A stretch of DNA of 64,000 bases from Bacteroides sp. (GCA_023665805.1 JAMPDJ010000006.1:1-64000); one strand, 5' to 3'; positions 48,505-57,349 are shown, numbered from the stretch's first letter. Program-made: numbers and translations. The notes: a model not told the origin generated them from the letters alone.

Positions 48505-48711
48505 TATCGATGTCGCAAACGCCTAACCATTTCATTCGCTCCCGTCTGCCTGAATCCTGCACGTCAGCCATGACGCCGTGCAGGACAAAATGCAAAGATA
48601 CATTGGCTCTATAAATGTGTTTGCCTTTTCGTTTTGACAGGCTTTATGTTTCTACAAGCTTCCTGTTCCAATGGACATGCCGGTTGTTGGGAAAAAAAGT
48701 ATCTTTAGCAT

Positions 48712-48913
48712 TTAACCCGAATCGGTCATTAGATTTCCAATCCGTTTTGCCTTTATGTTCGTTCGTATTGCAACCGTTTTGTTGAAGGCATAGCGAGCAT
48801 GGCGAGACGAAACGGAAAGCAAGACGGCGAAGAGAAGGGCAAAATGGAGGAAAAGGCAATATAAAGCAGATGATTTATACAAATTGACGTTCTAATGACC
48901 GATTTGGTTTTAA
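48712..48913. mobile_element. 200-base foldback element (MITE-like), copy 1
   Basis: Perfect terminal inverted repeats of at least 14 bases (AATCGGTCATTAGA at 48720-48733 and its complement at 48891-48904), extending imperfectly to about 20. It matches the copies at 55959-56160 and 59612-59813 along its length. Internal segments pair in nested order, so the whole element could form one long stem. It encodes no protein of recognised family, although short open frames on either strand recur in all three copies. Confidence 0.8.
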
Positions 48914-49416
48914 GTTTTATCGGTCACCAATGCAAATACTTCATGCATTACCTATGATATAAGTAAGCATCGGGAATTAGTTCATACCATTCTTCAAGAT
49001 TCTCAATCCGATTCTCGTGCTTGCTCATAAGTCATTATACTACATCCAGGCATGCCTGTTCATGCGGACAAACATAACGGGGGATGTACCTATGACATAC
49101 CCATGAGCATCATCGTTGCGTGGTTTCAGAGCTGACCATGAAGTGTTCGATGTTTCACAATGTCATAAACCAAGCGTCAATAACGCCTTTCTTATGTGCG
49201 CCCCTTTCCTGCCCCCCCCCTCCGTCTTGGAATCACGTTTTTGTTTCAATGGCTCGTTAAAAATAATATGGCGTGCCGAAATTGACGGAAAAATGGATTT
49301 GAGTCACGACAGTTTCGAACGCCGTGGACGGGTATTGTACGCTAAGATTAGAGGGTAGGGGTGAGGTGATTTCAAGACATTTATTGTTGGATTGAACTGC
49401 GATTATTGGAAAATTT
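48914..49416. other. Intergenic stretch with no gene recognised
   Basis: It holds a run of nine C (49212-49220). A 26-codon minus-strand open frame at 48948-49028 reads MSKHENRIENLEEWYELI..., has a protein-like composition and might be a gene remnant; too short to call. Nothing else was seen. Confidence 0.4.
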
Positions 49417-49424
49417 CCTATATT
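49417..49424 (+). promoter_or_regulatory. Candidate -7 box for the thioesterase operon
   Basis: TATATTTG matches TAnnTTTG. The leader to 49597 would be about 165 bases, holding no obvious structure. The -33 element is not clear. Confidence 0.45.
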
Positions 49425-49596
49425 TGCAAATAAGAAGGCCATTGCGGCTATTACAGGAATACTTTGCCTGTACAAAGCAGACAAAAGGCGTTATAGTATA
49501 GCTTTCGTTACAGAGAAGAACGATTGTGTTAGTTGACGGATCGATGTCAGTGTCGGTCGCGTCCAACAGGGAATAAAAATAAAGAACGGAGACATC

Positions 49597-49983
49597 ATGT
49601 ATGAATTGAGAATGAAGGTCCGCGACTACGAGTGCGACTTGCAGGGCATAGTCAATAATGCCAATTATCAACATTACCTCGAACATGCACGCCATGAATT
49701 TCTTATTGAGCACGGCATCAGTTTTGCCGAGATGCATGCACGTGGCATAGATGCCGTGGTGGCACGCATCAAGATGGAGTTCAAGATACCGTTGCGTAGC
49801 GGAGACGAGTTTGTGTGTCGCCTGAATGTCAAGAAAGAGAATGTACGTTATATCTTCATGCAGGAGATTTATCGTGCCAGCGACGGCAAGCTCTCTCTCA
49901 AGGCCCGGGTGGATTCCGTCTGCGTGCAGGATGGACGTCTGCTTCCGTCCTGCAAGGAATTGGACGAAAAGCTCTTTGGATGA
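49597..49983 (+). CDS. Hotdog-fold acyl-CoA thioesterase (YbgC/FadM type)
   Basis: A 128-residue single hotdog domain. VRDYECDLQGIVNNANYQHYLEHAR is the 4HBT signature, with an aspartate and a tyrosine/asparagine pair at the active site as in 4-hydroxybenzoyl-CoA and YbgC-type thioesterases. It should hydrolyse acyl-CoA thioesters in the cytoplasm; the substrate is unknown. Its stop overlaps the ATG of the MATE transporter by 4 bases (ATGA), so the two are translated together. Confidence 0.88.
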   Translation: MYELRMKVRDYECDLQGIVNNANYQHYLEHARHEFLIEHGISFAEMHARGIDAVVARIKMEFKIPLRSGDEFVCRLNVKKENVRYIFMQEIYRASDGKLSLKARVDSVCVQDGRLLPSCKELDEKLFG

Positions 49984-51368
49984 CAACTACGGATAGCTCT
50001 CTTGACCGCCGCATCCTTGGTATTGCCATTCCCAGCATAGTCAGCAATATCACCGTGCCTTTGTTGGGATTGGTGGATGTGTCTGTCACCGGGCACATGG
50101 GCGCGGAGACGTCGGATTCCTGTCCCTTGCCGGCATCCTCTTATGTCGGAGCCATTGCCGTGGGCGGCATGTTGTTCAACGTCATTTATTGGATGTTCGC
50201 CTTTCTCAGGATGGGGACGGGTGGTGAAACGGCGCAGGCTTTGGGACGGCGCGACCTTGGCTCGGTCTTGCTTCTGCTTGTACGTGGCCTGCTGTTGGCG
50301 TTGGTCTTGGCAGTGCTGCTGATGGCGATGTCTCCATTTGTGCGCGATGCTGCCCTTCTCTACATAGCTCCGGAGGCCAGCGTGGCTGCTCTTGCGCGTA
50401 CATATTATAATATATGTATTTGGGGAGCGGTGCCTGCGCTGAGTCTGTTTGTGCTGAACGGTTGGTACATTGGCATGCAGAACTCGCGTATTCCGATGCT
50501 GGTAGCCATAGCGCAGAATGTGCTGAATGTATGTGCCAGCCTCTTTTGTGTCTATGTCATGCGGATGCGCATAGAGGGTGTAGCCCTCGGTTCTGTCTTG
50601 GCACAATGGATGGCTTTGGGCATGGCCCTGCTGCTATGGGTCCGGTATTATGGCAGATTGTGGACAGCGTGGCACAATGGATTGCCATCATTGGGAGGAT
50701 TGTTTCGTCAGGCATTTAGTCCTGTCAGTGTTTCCAATCGTCAGAACGTGGCCCTCTTCCTGCGTACCATCTGTCTCGTAGTCGTACACTTCATGTTCGT
50801 GGCTGCCGGAGCATCGCAGGGGACCGTGGAGTTGGCTGTCAACACTTTGCTGATGCAGTCCTTCACCATATTCAGTTATTTCATGGACGGTTTTGCCTAC
50901 GCCGGAGAGGCTCTTGTGGGCAAGAGCATAGGTGGTGGCAACTATGCCATATACCGTGTCGTGGTGGAGAGGTTGTTCGTATGGGGAGGGGGACTGGCAT
51001 TGCTGTTTGCTCTGTTGTATTATGTCGCAGGAGCAGCTTTCATGTCCGTGCTCACGGACGATGCCATGGTGCTCTCTCATGCAACCGCTTACCGTTATTG
51101 GATTATGATTCTGCCCCTGTGCGGAGTGGCTTCTTTTTTGTGGGACGGCATCTACATCGGTGCCACTGCTCCGCGCCTAATGCTCCTGTCCATGGCTTCC
51201 AGCATGGTGCTGTTTCTTGTGGGTTACTGTTGGCTCGTGCCTGTCTACGGCAATCATGGACTTTGGTTCTCGTTCCTTTCCTATCTGGCATGCCGCGGGT
51301 TCATGCAGACATGGATGCGCAATAAGATTTTGCCGGAAACATTTGGCCGCCTCGCCCAAAAGCAGTAA
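49980..51368 (+). CDS. MATE-family multidrug/sodium exporter
   Basis: An integral membrane protein with about 12 hydrophobic helices in two homologous halves. The first helix (RILGIAIPSIVSNITVPLLGLVDVSVTGHMG) and the start of the second half (VALFLRTICLVVVHFMFVAAGA) have the MATE/DinF pattern. It would expel drugs or other organic compounds with sodium or protons. The frame is open further upstream, but the ATG at 49980 is chosen because it gives MTTTDSSLDRRILGIAIP, overlaps the preceding stop by 4 bases and avoids reading through the thioesterase. This gives 462 residues, the normal length. Confidence 0.9.
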   Translation: MTTTDSSLDRRILGIAIPSIVSNITVPLLGLVDVSVTGHMGAETSDSCPLPASSYVGAIAVGGMLFNVIYWMFAFLRMGTGGETAQALGRRDLGSVLLLLVRGLLLALVLAVLLMAMSPFVRDAALLYIAPEASVAALARTYYNICIWGAVPALSLFVLNGWYIGMQNSRIPMLVAIAQNVLNVCASLFCVYVMRMRIEGVALGSVLAQWMALGMALLLWVRYYGRLWTAWHNGLPSLGGLFRQAFSPVSVSNRQNVALFLRTICLVVVHFMFVAAGASQGTVELAVNTLLMQSFTIFSYFMDGFAYAGEALVGKSIGGGNYAIYRVVVERLFVWGGGLALLFALLYYVAGAAFMSVLTDDAMVLSHATAYRYWIMILPLCGVASFLWDGIYIGATAPRLMLLSMASSMVLFLVGYCWLVPVYGNHGLWFSFLSYLACRGFMQTWMRNKILPETFGRLAQKQ

Positions 51369-51417
51369 TTTTGGATAGTCAATCCGTTATTAACCATATT
51401 ATATATACACACAAATT

Positions 51418-51864
51418 ATGTTGTTTGAACAGATTAGCAAGGACATAGTCCAGGCAATGAAGGCAAAGGACAAAGTTCGCCTTATGGCATTGCGCAATGC
51501 CAAGAAGTATTTCCTGGAGGCACAGACGGCTCCGGGTGCGGATGTGGAACTTTCCGACGAGCAAGCGTTGAAGATTCTTTCCAAGTTGGTAAAGCAGGGA
51601 CGCGACACTGCTCAGTTGTATGTGGACCAGAACCGTCCCGATTTGGCCGAGGAGGAGATAGGACAGGTGATAGCCTTGGAGGCATATCTCCCCAAGGCTC
51701 TCACGCCAGAGGAACTGGAGGCTGAACTGCGTGCAATCATTGCCGAGGTGGGTGCCACCTGTGCCAAGGATATGGGCAAGGTGATGGGCACGGCCTCAAA
51801 GAAACTTGCAGGCCGTGCCGACGGCAAGGCAATATCCGCCAAGGTGAAGGAACTGTTGGCATAA
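51418..51864 (+). CDS. GatB/YqeY domain protein
   Basis: A 148-residue all-helical YqeY-type protein: ISKDIVQAMKAKDKVRLMALRNAKK at the start, SKLVKQGRDTAQLY in the middle and GKVMGTASKKLAGRADGKAISAKVKELL at the end, the last block matching the tail domain of GatB that contacts tRNA. Stand-alone YqeY proteins are widespread and their role, possibly in tRNA-dependent amidation, is not settled. It begins 50 bases after the MATE gene and a strong terminator follows, closing the three-gene unit. Confidence 0.9.
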   Translation: MLFEQISKDIVQAMKAKDKVRLMALRNAKKYFLEAQTAPGADVELSDEQALKILSKLVKQGRDTAQLYVDQNRPDLAEEEIGQVIALEAYLPKALTPEELEAELRAIIAEVGATCAKDMGKVMGTASKKLAGRADGKAISAKVKELLA

Positions 51865-51898
51865 GCTGATTGAGTCAAGGTGGAGGGGGAACTAACTG

Positions 51899-51961
51899 GA
51901 CAGTCCCAATAGATCAGAAGTGCCGCTTGGTGGCACGTTCCGTCTATTGGGACTGTCTTTT
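51899..51961 (+). terminator. Terminator after the YqeY gene
   Basis: Perfect 15-base arms (51899-51913 and 51943-51957) with an inner GTGCC/GGCAC stem, followed by TTTTG. Confidence 0.9.
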
Positions 51962-52033
51962 GTGCGGCCTTGCCGAAACTGTCGACTCATCCTTGTTGCG
52001 GATGCAAGTCAGCGTATCTTACCTGTTCTGCCA

Positions 52034-52112
52034 ATACTATTGTCGCGCCTTTGTTCATGGTATGACCGTGTGTGTTCATAGTATGGCCGGGATGGATTCC
52101 ATGGTATGGCCG
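52034..52112. repeat. Second array of degenerate 21-23-base repeats
   Basis: Cores at 52034 (ATACTATTGTCG), 52057 (ATGGTATGACCG), 52078 (ATAGTATGGCCG) and 52101 (ATGGTATGGCCG), spaced 23, 21 and 23 bases. They share the ATRGTATKGYCG pattern and the preceding TTC with the array at 7945-8048. The gap from the YqeY terminator to the next gene holds this array, a terminator and no gene. Confidence 0.65.
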
Positions 52113-52152
52113 TGTGTGGGCGACTATGCGTGTTGGTACATGATGGCCGCTG

Positions 52153-52198
52153 ATAAAACATAGGCAGTGGTCATACCTCTCGGGTGCGCCCACTGCCT
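52153..52198 (-). terminator. Terminator of the TlpA-like gene
   Basis: On the minus strand AGGCAGTGG (rc of 52190-52198) pairs with CCACTGCCT, followed by ATGTTTTATC. It lies about 40 bases past the stop codon at 52240. Confidence 0.7.
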
Positions 52199-52239
52199 TG
52201 TGTGTTCGTTTATTTAATTTGTGTGTGCTGGATGCCGTC

Positions 52240-53310
52240 TTACTTCTGCACCGTATCTGCCACGAAATTCTTCATCTCCTCTCCGCGGAGGTTACGCTTT
52301 ACGATGGTGCCGTCAGGGGCAAAGAGGATAATCTGTGGAATGCCCTGTATGCCATACAGTTCTGTAGCATTGTCCTTGTTGTCGCGCGGAACGAAGATTT
52401 GGGGATAGTTGATGCCTTCGCTCTCCAGTGCGGCCTTGAACTTGCTCTCCTCGTCCCATACGTTCACGCCGAGGACTGTGAAGTTGTCGCCGTTGAAACG
52501 ATTGTGCAGATCCACCAGGTTGGGAATCTCGCCCTTGCATGGACCGCACCATGAAGCCCAGAAGTCCACCAGGACGTACTTGCCCTTGCCTACGTAGTCA
52601 GACAACTTGGATGCACTGCCATCCACGGACAGGCCGGTGAAATCCACAAACATCTTGCCCTCCTTGGTGGTTTCGGCCGACTCATAGGAAGCGCGCAACT
52701 CCTGCAATGCCTTGATGTCCTTGGCATACTTCACCTCTGCCATGGCGGAGTCCAAGGAGGCCAGTTCCTGATAGAACTCTCTGGCTACCGTGCTCATGAT
52801 GAGTGCGCCAACGTAGTTATCCTTGTTTTCTTTTATGCCGGTGCGGTAGATGTCCATTATGGTGTCAATGTGCGATGCAACTGAATCATGAATTGCCGTA
52901 TATGGCACTCCGGCTGCCATCAGTTTCTGCACCTCCTCATTCAGGATTTTGCCAGCCTTGCCTACTTTGTCCGTCACTTCGGCATAGATATCGTTCAGTC
53001 CGCCATTGTCTTTTACGGCGGCCGGTGCCTCGTTCAAGTCAATGCTTACGTGTGCGCCGTTCTGCAGAAATACGGGAAACTGGGTTTCCTGTTCCACAGT
53101 GAGAATGTACATGGCCTGGTCGTCCACCGTGCCGGTGAAGGTGAATGCTCCATCGGTGATGATACAGGAATTCACGGTGTCCATGTCGTTTGTCAGGCAA
53201 ACCTTTTTGCCCTCCATGCCTTCACCGGCCTTGCCGCTGATAGTGTACTTCTCCGGGCCACAACTTGCCAGCAACATTGCGGGAATGGCAAGGAACATAA
53301 GTCTTTTCAT
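52240..53310 (-). CDS. TlpA-like thiol-disulfide lipoprotein with DUF4369
   Basis: An N-terminal lipobox (MLLASCGPEK) marks a lipoprotein. Residues 20-100 form a DUF4369-type beta domain (YTISGKAGEGMEGKKVCLTN), a helical middle follows, and the last 140 residues are a thioredoxin fold with the active site WASWCGPCKGE (CxxC). Such proteins are attached to the periplasmic side of the membrane and reduce disulfides, for example in cytochrome maturation; the partner is unknown. The 356-residue layout is a common Bacteroidetes type. It is on the minus strand, divergent from the BlaI/M56 pair. The best upstream -7 candidate is TACCTTTA (minus, 53358-53365), one base off consensus. Confidence 0.9.
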   Translation of the reverse strand: MKRLMFLAIPAMLLASCGPEKYTISGKAGEGMEGKKVCLTNDMDTVNSCIITDGAFTFTGTVDDQAMYILTVEQETQFPVFLQNGAHVSIDLNEAPAAVKDNGGLNDIYAEVTDKVGKAGKILNEEVQKLMAAGVPYTAIHDSVASHIDTIMDIYRTGIKENKDNYVGALIMSTVAREFYQELASLDSAMAEVKYAKDIKALQELRASYESAETTKEGKMFVDFTGLSVDGSASKLSDYVGKGKYVLVDFWASWCGPCKGEIPNLVDLHNRFNGDNFTVLGVNVWDEESKFKAALESEGINYPQIFVPRDNKDNATELYGIQGIPQIILFAPDGTIVKRNLRGEEMKNFVADTVQK

Positions 53311-53640
53311 GTTGATAAGTGTTTGTAGTTAATTGAGTTATTACGCTTATATTGGCGTAAAGGTAGTATAAATTACCGAAATACGCTAATGTCATCACCT
53401 TTAATTATGTATATATGCTCATAATTGCAAATAAGCATGGAAATTACCTGCAAGCGTATACTCCGTTTCCATGTCCGGTATTTCGTTTCCGTTTCTTTTA
53501 CGGGGACGCCATGGTTGCAGGAATGCCGTATTTGGGGATAATACGATGACATCTTGCCTTCCATACAGTAGTCGTGCGGTCTATTACTACGAATAAAGGT
53601 TAAATACGTTCCTATATCGAAAACTTTCAATATCTAAGCC

Positions 53641-53671
53641 TTGCGATATTCGTTTGTAATGTTGAACTTTG
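53641..53671 (+). promoter_or_regulatory. Candidate promoter of the blaI-type gene
   Basis: TTG (53641-53643), 20 bases, GAACTTTG (53664-53671): the -7 box deviates in its first base but spacing is ideal. A BlaI operator may overlap it; none could be assigned with confidence. Confidence 0.4.
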
Positions 53672-53699
53672 CGGCATCAGACAAAAAACAGAGACGCAA

Positions 53700-54086
53700 A
53701 TGAAACGCAAGGAAAACATACTTACCAAGGTGGAGTTCGAGGTGATGAGCATCCTTTGGGACCTGGACAGACCGTCCTGTGCATGGGATGTGCTCAACAG
53801 CTGGTCGGAACCTCGTCCGGCCTATACTACCGTGGCAACATACCTTAAAGTTCTATACGAGAAAGGTTATCTGGACTATTTCAAGACCAAGGGTGAGGGC
53901 AAGACCCACATGTACGTGGCATTGGTTTCCCGTGCCGAATACACGCGACGTACCATGCAGGATGTGAAGAAGAATTGCTTTGGCGGCAGCCTGAAGTCCA
54001 TGTTCAGCTATTTCGTGCGCGAGGAGAAACTTACCCCTGAGGAGATACGCGAACTGCTGGCCTCCATAGACGAAGAGCAGGCCTGA
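53700..54086 (+). CDS. BlaI/MecI/CopY-family transcription repressor
   Basis: A 128-residue winged-helix repressor: LTKVEFEVMSILWDLDRPSCAWDVLN and AYTTVATYLKVLYEKGYLDYFKTKGEGKTHMY are the DNA-binding wing and recognition helix of the BlaI family. The C-terminal dimerisation helix (LKSMFSYFVREEKLTPEEIRELL) follows. In the classical system the repressor is cleaved when the membrane metalloprotease partner senses a ligand. Here the next gene is an M56 family membrane peptidase 47 bases downstream, the expected partner. No beta-lactamase gene is nearby, so the signal is unknown. Confidence 0.92.
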   Translation: MKRKENILTKVEFEVMSILWDLDRPSCAWDVLNSWSEPRPAYTTVATYLKVLYEKGYLDYFKTKGEGKTHMYVALVSRAEYTRRTMQDVKKNCFGGSLKSMFSYFVREEKLTPEEIRELLASIDEEQA

Positions 54087-54133
54087 TACTCTGCCCCGTT
54101 GTCTTGAATACCACCTATTTACCCGCTCGTACC

Positions 54134-55834
54134 ATGATAGAATCCATCTTCACATATTCCCTTCGTTCCTCCCTTGTACTGGCCATGCTGTATGTCCCGT
54201 ACATGCTCATGCTCAGGCAGGAGAGTTTCTTCCGCCTGAACCGCATGGTGCTCCTCCTCATCCTTCTCCTGTCTTTGACGTTGCCGATGCTGGACGTTCA
54301 TTCTTTGGCATGGGAAGGCTTTGCGCCTGTGCAAACGGTGCTCAGGCCGGCATCGTCCGAGAATGGGGCATCGGTTCATGCCATCCTTTTGCCGGAGGTG
54401 GCCGTGCGTGCTACTGGCGACACGTCTTCCGCCTTTGGCTCCAGGCATTACGTGTCCGTGTCGTATGTCGTGATGATGTTGTCCGTGTTTCTGTGGCACG
54501 TGTACCAAGTTGTGCAGATGAGGGTGGTGATGAGGCGTGGCAGCCTGTGGCAACAGACGCGTGACGGGGTACGTATATATTGCCATGCCGATGAGGTGTC
54601 GCCCTACAGCTGGATGAATCGTGTGGTAATCAGCGAACGGGACTATCGCGAGAACGGCAGGGAGATACTCCTGCACGAGATGGCCCATGTCCGTGCCAGG
54701 CATTCCTGGGACCTGCTTGTACTCGCACTTGTCCAGACGTTGCAGTGGTGGAATCCGCTGGTGTACATATTGGGCGGTAGCATGCGTGACGTGCACGAGT
54801 ATCAGGCCGACGAAAGTGTCCTGCGCCACGGTGTCTCTGCCAGAGAGTATAAATTACTGTTAATAAAGAAAGTTGTTGGCTCCAGTTCCTACGCCTTTGC
54901 CAACAACTTCGACCATAGTTTAATTATAAAACGTATCACTATGATGCAGAAATCAAAATCCGCTAAGTGGATGTGCGGCAAGGTGCTGTATATCCTGCCG
55001 ATGGCAACCTTGGCACTCAGTGCCTTTGCCTCAGTCCAGTCTGTTACTTCCACAGATTCCGTTGCTATAGGCAAAGTTACAAAAAAAATGCCGGTAGAGA
55101 CATCGAAATCCGTGAAAATTAAGGGTGCGACATCCAAAAACTTCTCCGTGAACTTCTCCCCTGACACCGATTCGCTTATCATGTACGAAGTAGATGGCCG
55201 CAAGTTCTCTGCCGACGAGTTCGCTCAGTTGTCAGTTTCCGACGTAAAGTCCGTAACCGTGCTCCGTGGTGCCAAGGCTGCGCCGGATGGCACACGTATC
55301 ATAATCGCCACCGCTAATGGTAAGGAGGATGATGCAGTGTACGAAGCCGGCTATACATCCACGATTGTACGGACCAAGGTAAGTTTCTGCAATACTCCGG
55401 CCCATTTGCCTCAGTTTCCGGGTGGTGAATCCGCGATGCAAGAATTTCTCCGGAACACGCTGCGTTATCCGGCCGAGGCCATGTCGGCAGGCGTGCAAGG
55501 CAGGGTGACAGTGGAGTTCTTCGTGAAGGATGACGGCAGCATTGGTACTGTAGGACTTATCCGTCCCGTAAGTTTTGCCGGCTGTCGTCCCAAGGGCGAT
55601 GCTTCCTTGGGCGATGTGGTCGTGGCGGACTATGTGGAGAAATGCCGTGCTCAGGGCAAAGAACTCTCCGCAGAGGAAGAGGCCGCATATCGTGCCGGGG
55701 TTGAGGCCATGCTCAACGAGGCTGTGAGGGTCGTGAGCAAGATGCCAGACTGGACTCCTGGCTATGTGGACAAGGAAAAGACCAAGCCTTGCAACACGCG
55801 CTTTGTACTCCCTGTTTCATTCCGTCTGGAGTAG
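54134..55834 (+). CDS. M56 (BlaR1-like) membrane metallopeptidase with TonB C-terminal domain
   Basis: N-terminal transmembrane helices (SSLVLAMLYVPYMLML, MVLLLILLLSLTLP and others) lead to a cytosolic zinc protease domain with LLHEMAHVRARHSWD (HExxH, near residue 190) and EYQADESVLRHG. After another membrane segment (GKVLYILPMATLALSAF) come about 260 periplasmic residues. These end with a TonB-like C-terminal domain (LPQFPGGESAMQEFLRNTLRYPAEAMSAGVQGRVTVEFFV). There is no penicillin-binding sensor domain as in BlaR1; a TonB-type domain replaces it, as is common in Bacteroidetes. Start: the ATG at 54134 (MIESIFTYSLRSS) fits family starts better than the ATG at 54104. Confidence 0.88.
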   Translation: MIESIFTYSLRSSLVLAMLYVPYMLMLRQESFFRLNRMVLLLILLLSLTLPMLDVHSLAWEGFAPVQTVLRPASSENGASVHAILLPEVAVRATGDTSSAFGSRHYVSVSYVVMMLSVFLWHVYQVVQMRVVMRRGSLWQQTRDGVRIYCHADEVSPYSWMNRVVISERDYRENGREILLHEMAHVRARHSWDLLVLALVQTLQWWNPLVYILGGSMRDVHEYQADESVLRHGVSAREYKLLLIKKVVGSSSYAFANNFDHSLIIKRITMMQKSKSAKWMCGKVLYILPMATLALSAFASVQSVTSTDSVAIGKVTKKMPVETSKSVKIKGATSKNFSVNFSPDTDSLIMYEVDGRKFSADEFAQLSVSDVKSVTVLRGAKAAPDGTRIIIATANGKEDDAVYEAGYTSTIVRTKVSFCNTPAHLPQFPGGESAMQEFLRNTLRYPAEAMSAGVQGRVTVEFFVKDDGSIGTVGLIRPVSFAGCRPKGDASLGDVVVADYVEKCRAQGKELSAEEEAAYRAGVEAMLNEAVRVVSKMPDWTPGYVDKEKTKPCNTRFVLPVSFRLE

Positions 55835-55892
55835 GATATTCTGGAGTAGTTGCAAGAATGTTCTGTCGGTGGCTGAAAAATGCTTGATTAAC

Positions 55893-55951
55893 GTGAGTTC
55901 GACGAGATATAATCACTGAATTTGCATGTGATTATATCTCGTCGAACTCAC
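55893..55951. repeat. Perfect inverted repeat with 24-base arms
   Basis: The left arm GTGAGTTCGACGAGATATAA plus TCAC (55893-55916) is exactly complementary to the right arm 55928-55951, separated by an 11-base loop. It lies 59 bases past the stop of the M56 gene. No T-run follows on either strand, so it is not a standard terminator. It ends 8 bases before foldback-element copy 2. Confidence 0.9.
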
Positions 55952-55958
55952 ATTATGT

Positions 55959-56160
55959 TTACCCCAATCGCTCATTAGATTTCCAATCCGTCATGCCTTT
56001 GTGTTCGTTCGTATTGCAACCGTTTTGTCAAGGCATAGCGGGCTATGGCGAGACGAAACTGGAAGCAAGACGGCTAAGAGAAGGGCAAAACGGATGGGAA
56101 AGGCAATACCAATCAGCAGATTTATACAAATTGACGCTCTAATGACCGATTTGGGATTAA
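55959..56160. mobile_element. 200-base foldback element (MITE-like), copy 2
   Basis: The terminal inverted repeats (AATCGCTCATTAGA at 55966-55979, TCTAATGACCGATT at 56138-56151) have one mismatch. Nested internal pairs: GTATTGC (56011-56017) with GCAATAC (56103-56109), CCGTTTTG (56020-56027) with CAAAACGG (56086-56093), CATAGC (56034-56039) with GCTATG (56042-56047). It lies between the converging M56 and beta-propeller genes, in the same orientation as the other copies. Confidence 0.85.
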
Positions 56161-56197
56161 CGGACAGGAATAATATCAATATGGTATAAATTAATTT

Positions 56198-57349
56198 TCA
56201 ATTCCTACTTAAGTTTGATTTCATATATAGTTTTACCAAACAAAACGTTGCGCCATGCTGTTTTGATTCAAACAATAATTCATCAGGAACACACTCAATA
56301 GGAGCAACACAGTATAGTATTCCATCTGAAACCGCTTGTGGAATTATCGGGATACTGGGATAAATGTCATTGACAAACGGCAAGCCTTTTTGCGAGGATG
56401 CTTCAATAGAGGAGCCGCTCTTCAAATCGTGAAGGACATAATACATCCAACCGTCATTTACAATAAAACTGAAATAATAATTCCCGCAATCAAAGAATGA
56501 AACAATTTCAGGGAACGGGAAAGATGATTTCCATTCCTCATAATCAACAGCCTTTAGGTTTTCTTTTTCCGCACGGTCTATAAATTCCGTCAAATTACCA
56601 ATGTATCTTTTAGGCACATCATATATTGCCAATAAATGAGAACCTTTCTCGGTGACATCATATATACTAAAATCCAATGGCTGTCTAAAATAAGGATTCA
56701 AGTTGTCAACAAGGACCGGAAACGCTTCTGGAGAACGAGATACGTTAAAATACATATCCCCTTCCACTTCATTCGTCTCAAAGTCATAGATAAACAGGTT
56801 GGGGGCAGAGGCACCTTTTACAAGAGACTCATTTGATGTGAAATCACTCGTGAATGCAAATTTCATATCCGAAAGATATTTAAAGAAATGGGCCGCATAC
56901 GGCATATCAAACGCTTGTATGAACTTCCCATCCACAGAATAGCTTCGAACTTTATTGGAATAAGAATCCAATATGTATATGTGACAACCATCCGTTGCGA
57001 CATCGGTCAACTCGATATGTTCATTCGCGGCATGTCCTTTCCGGCCGACCGTTCCACAAAACAGACCGTTCTTATCAAAAACATACACAGAAGAAGCCCC
57101 CTCCCTATCAGCAATAATATAGTGTTTGTCAGTAATTATAATCTTATCAACATTCCCGATAATTGAACCGTCATTTGGTTCAATGGGAACCACTACCATC
57201 GAATCAACAATTTCTGAAACATTGATTGGTGCTTCCTCCTGAGTTACAGAAAGGGGAAGCGACCTGTATGTATCGTTTATTTTCTCATTACTGTTGCATG
57301 AAAATAAATAAAATGTAATGCTTATATATAATAGGGCTTTTGATTTCAT
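56198..57349 (-). CDS. 6-bladed beta-propeller lipoprotein
   Basis: A lipobox near residue 18 (YLFSCNSNEK) is followed by about 365 residues with the repeats of Bacteroidetes 6-bladed beta-propellers (PF17170-type): VVVPIEPNDGSIIGNVDKIIITDKHYIIADRE, VYVFDKNGLFCGTVGRKG and VRSYSVDGKFIQAF. The family is anchored outside the membrane, and its role is not defined. It is the first of three tandem relatives on this strand (56198-59609). Base composition is richer in A/T than the flanking housekeeping genes, suggesting horizontal origin or relaxed constraint. Foldback element copy 2 lies directly after its stop codon. Confidence 0.85.
   Translation of the reverse strand: MKSKALLYISITFYLFSCNSNEKINDTYRSLPLSVTQEEAPINVSEIVDSMVVVPIEPNDGSIIGNVDKIIITDKHYIIADREGASSVYVFDKNGLFCGTVGRKGHAANEHIELTDVATDGCHIYILDSYSNKVRSYSVDGKFIQAFDMPYAAHFFKYLSDMKFAFTSDFTSNESLVKGASAPNLFIYDFETNEVEGDMYFNVSRSPEAFPVLVDNLNPYFRQPLDFSIYDVTEKGSHLLAIYDVPKRYIGNLTEFIDRAEKENLKAVDYEEWKSSFPFPEIVSFFDCGNYYFSFIVNDGWMYYVLHDLKSGSSIEASSQKGLPFVNDIYPSIPIIPQAVSDGILYCVAPIECVPDELLFESKQHGATFCLVKLYMKSNLSRN

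Noticed and set aside
48644-48859. Small proteins inside the foldback copies (also 56001-56189 and 59356-59769)
   Set aside because: The frames recur only because the DNA element recurs; base changes follow stem pairing, not codon positions.
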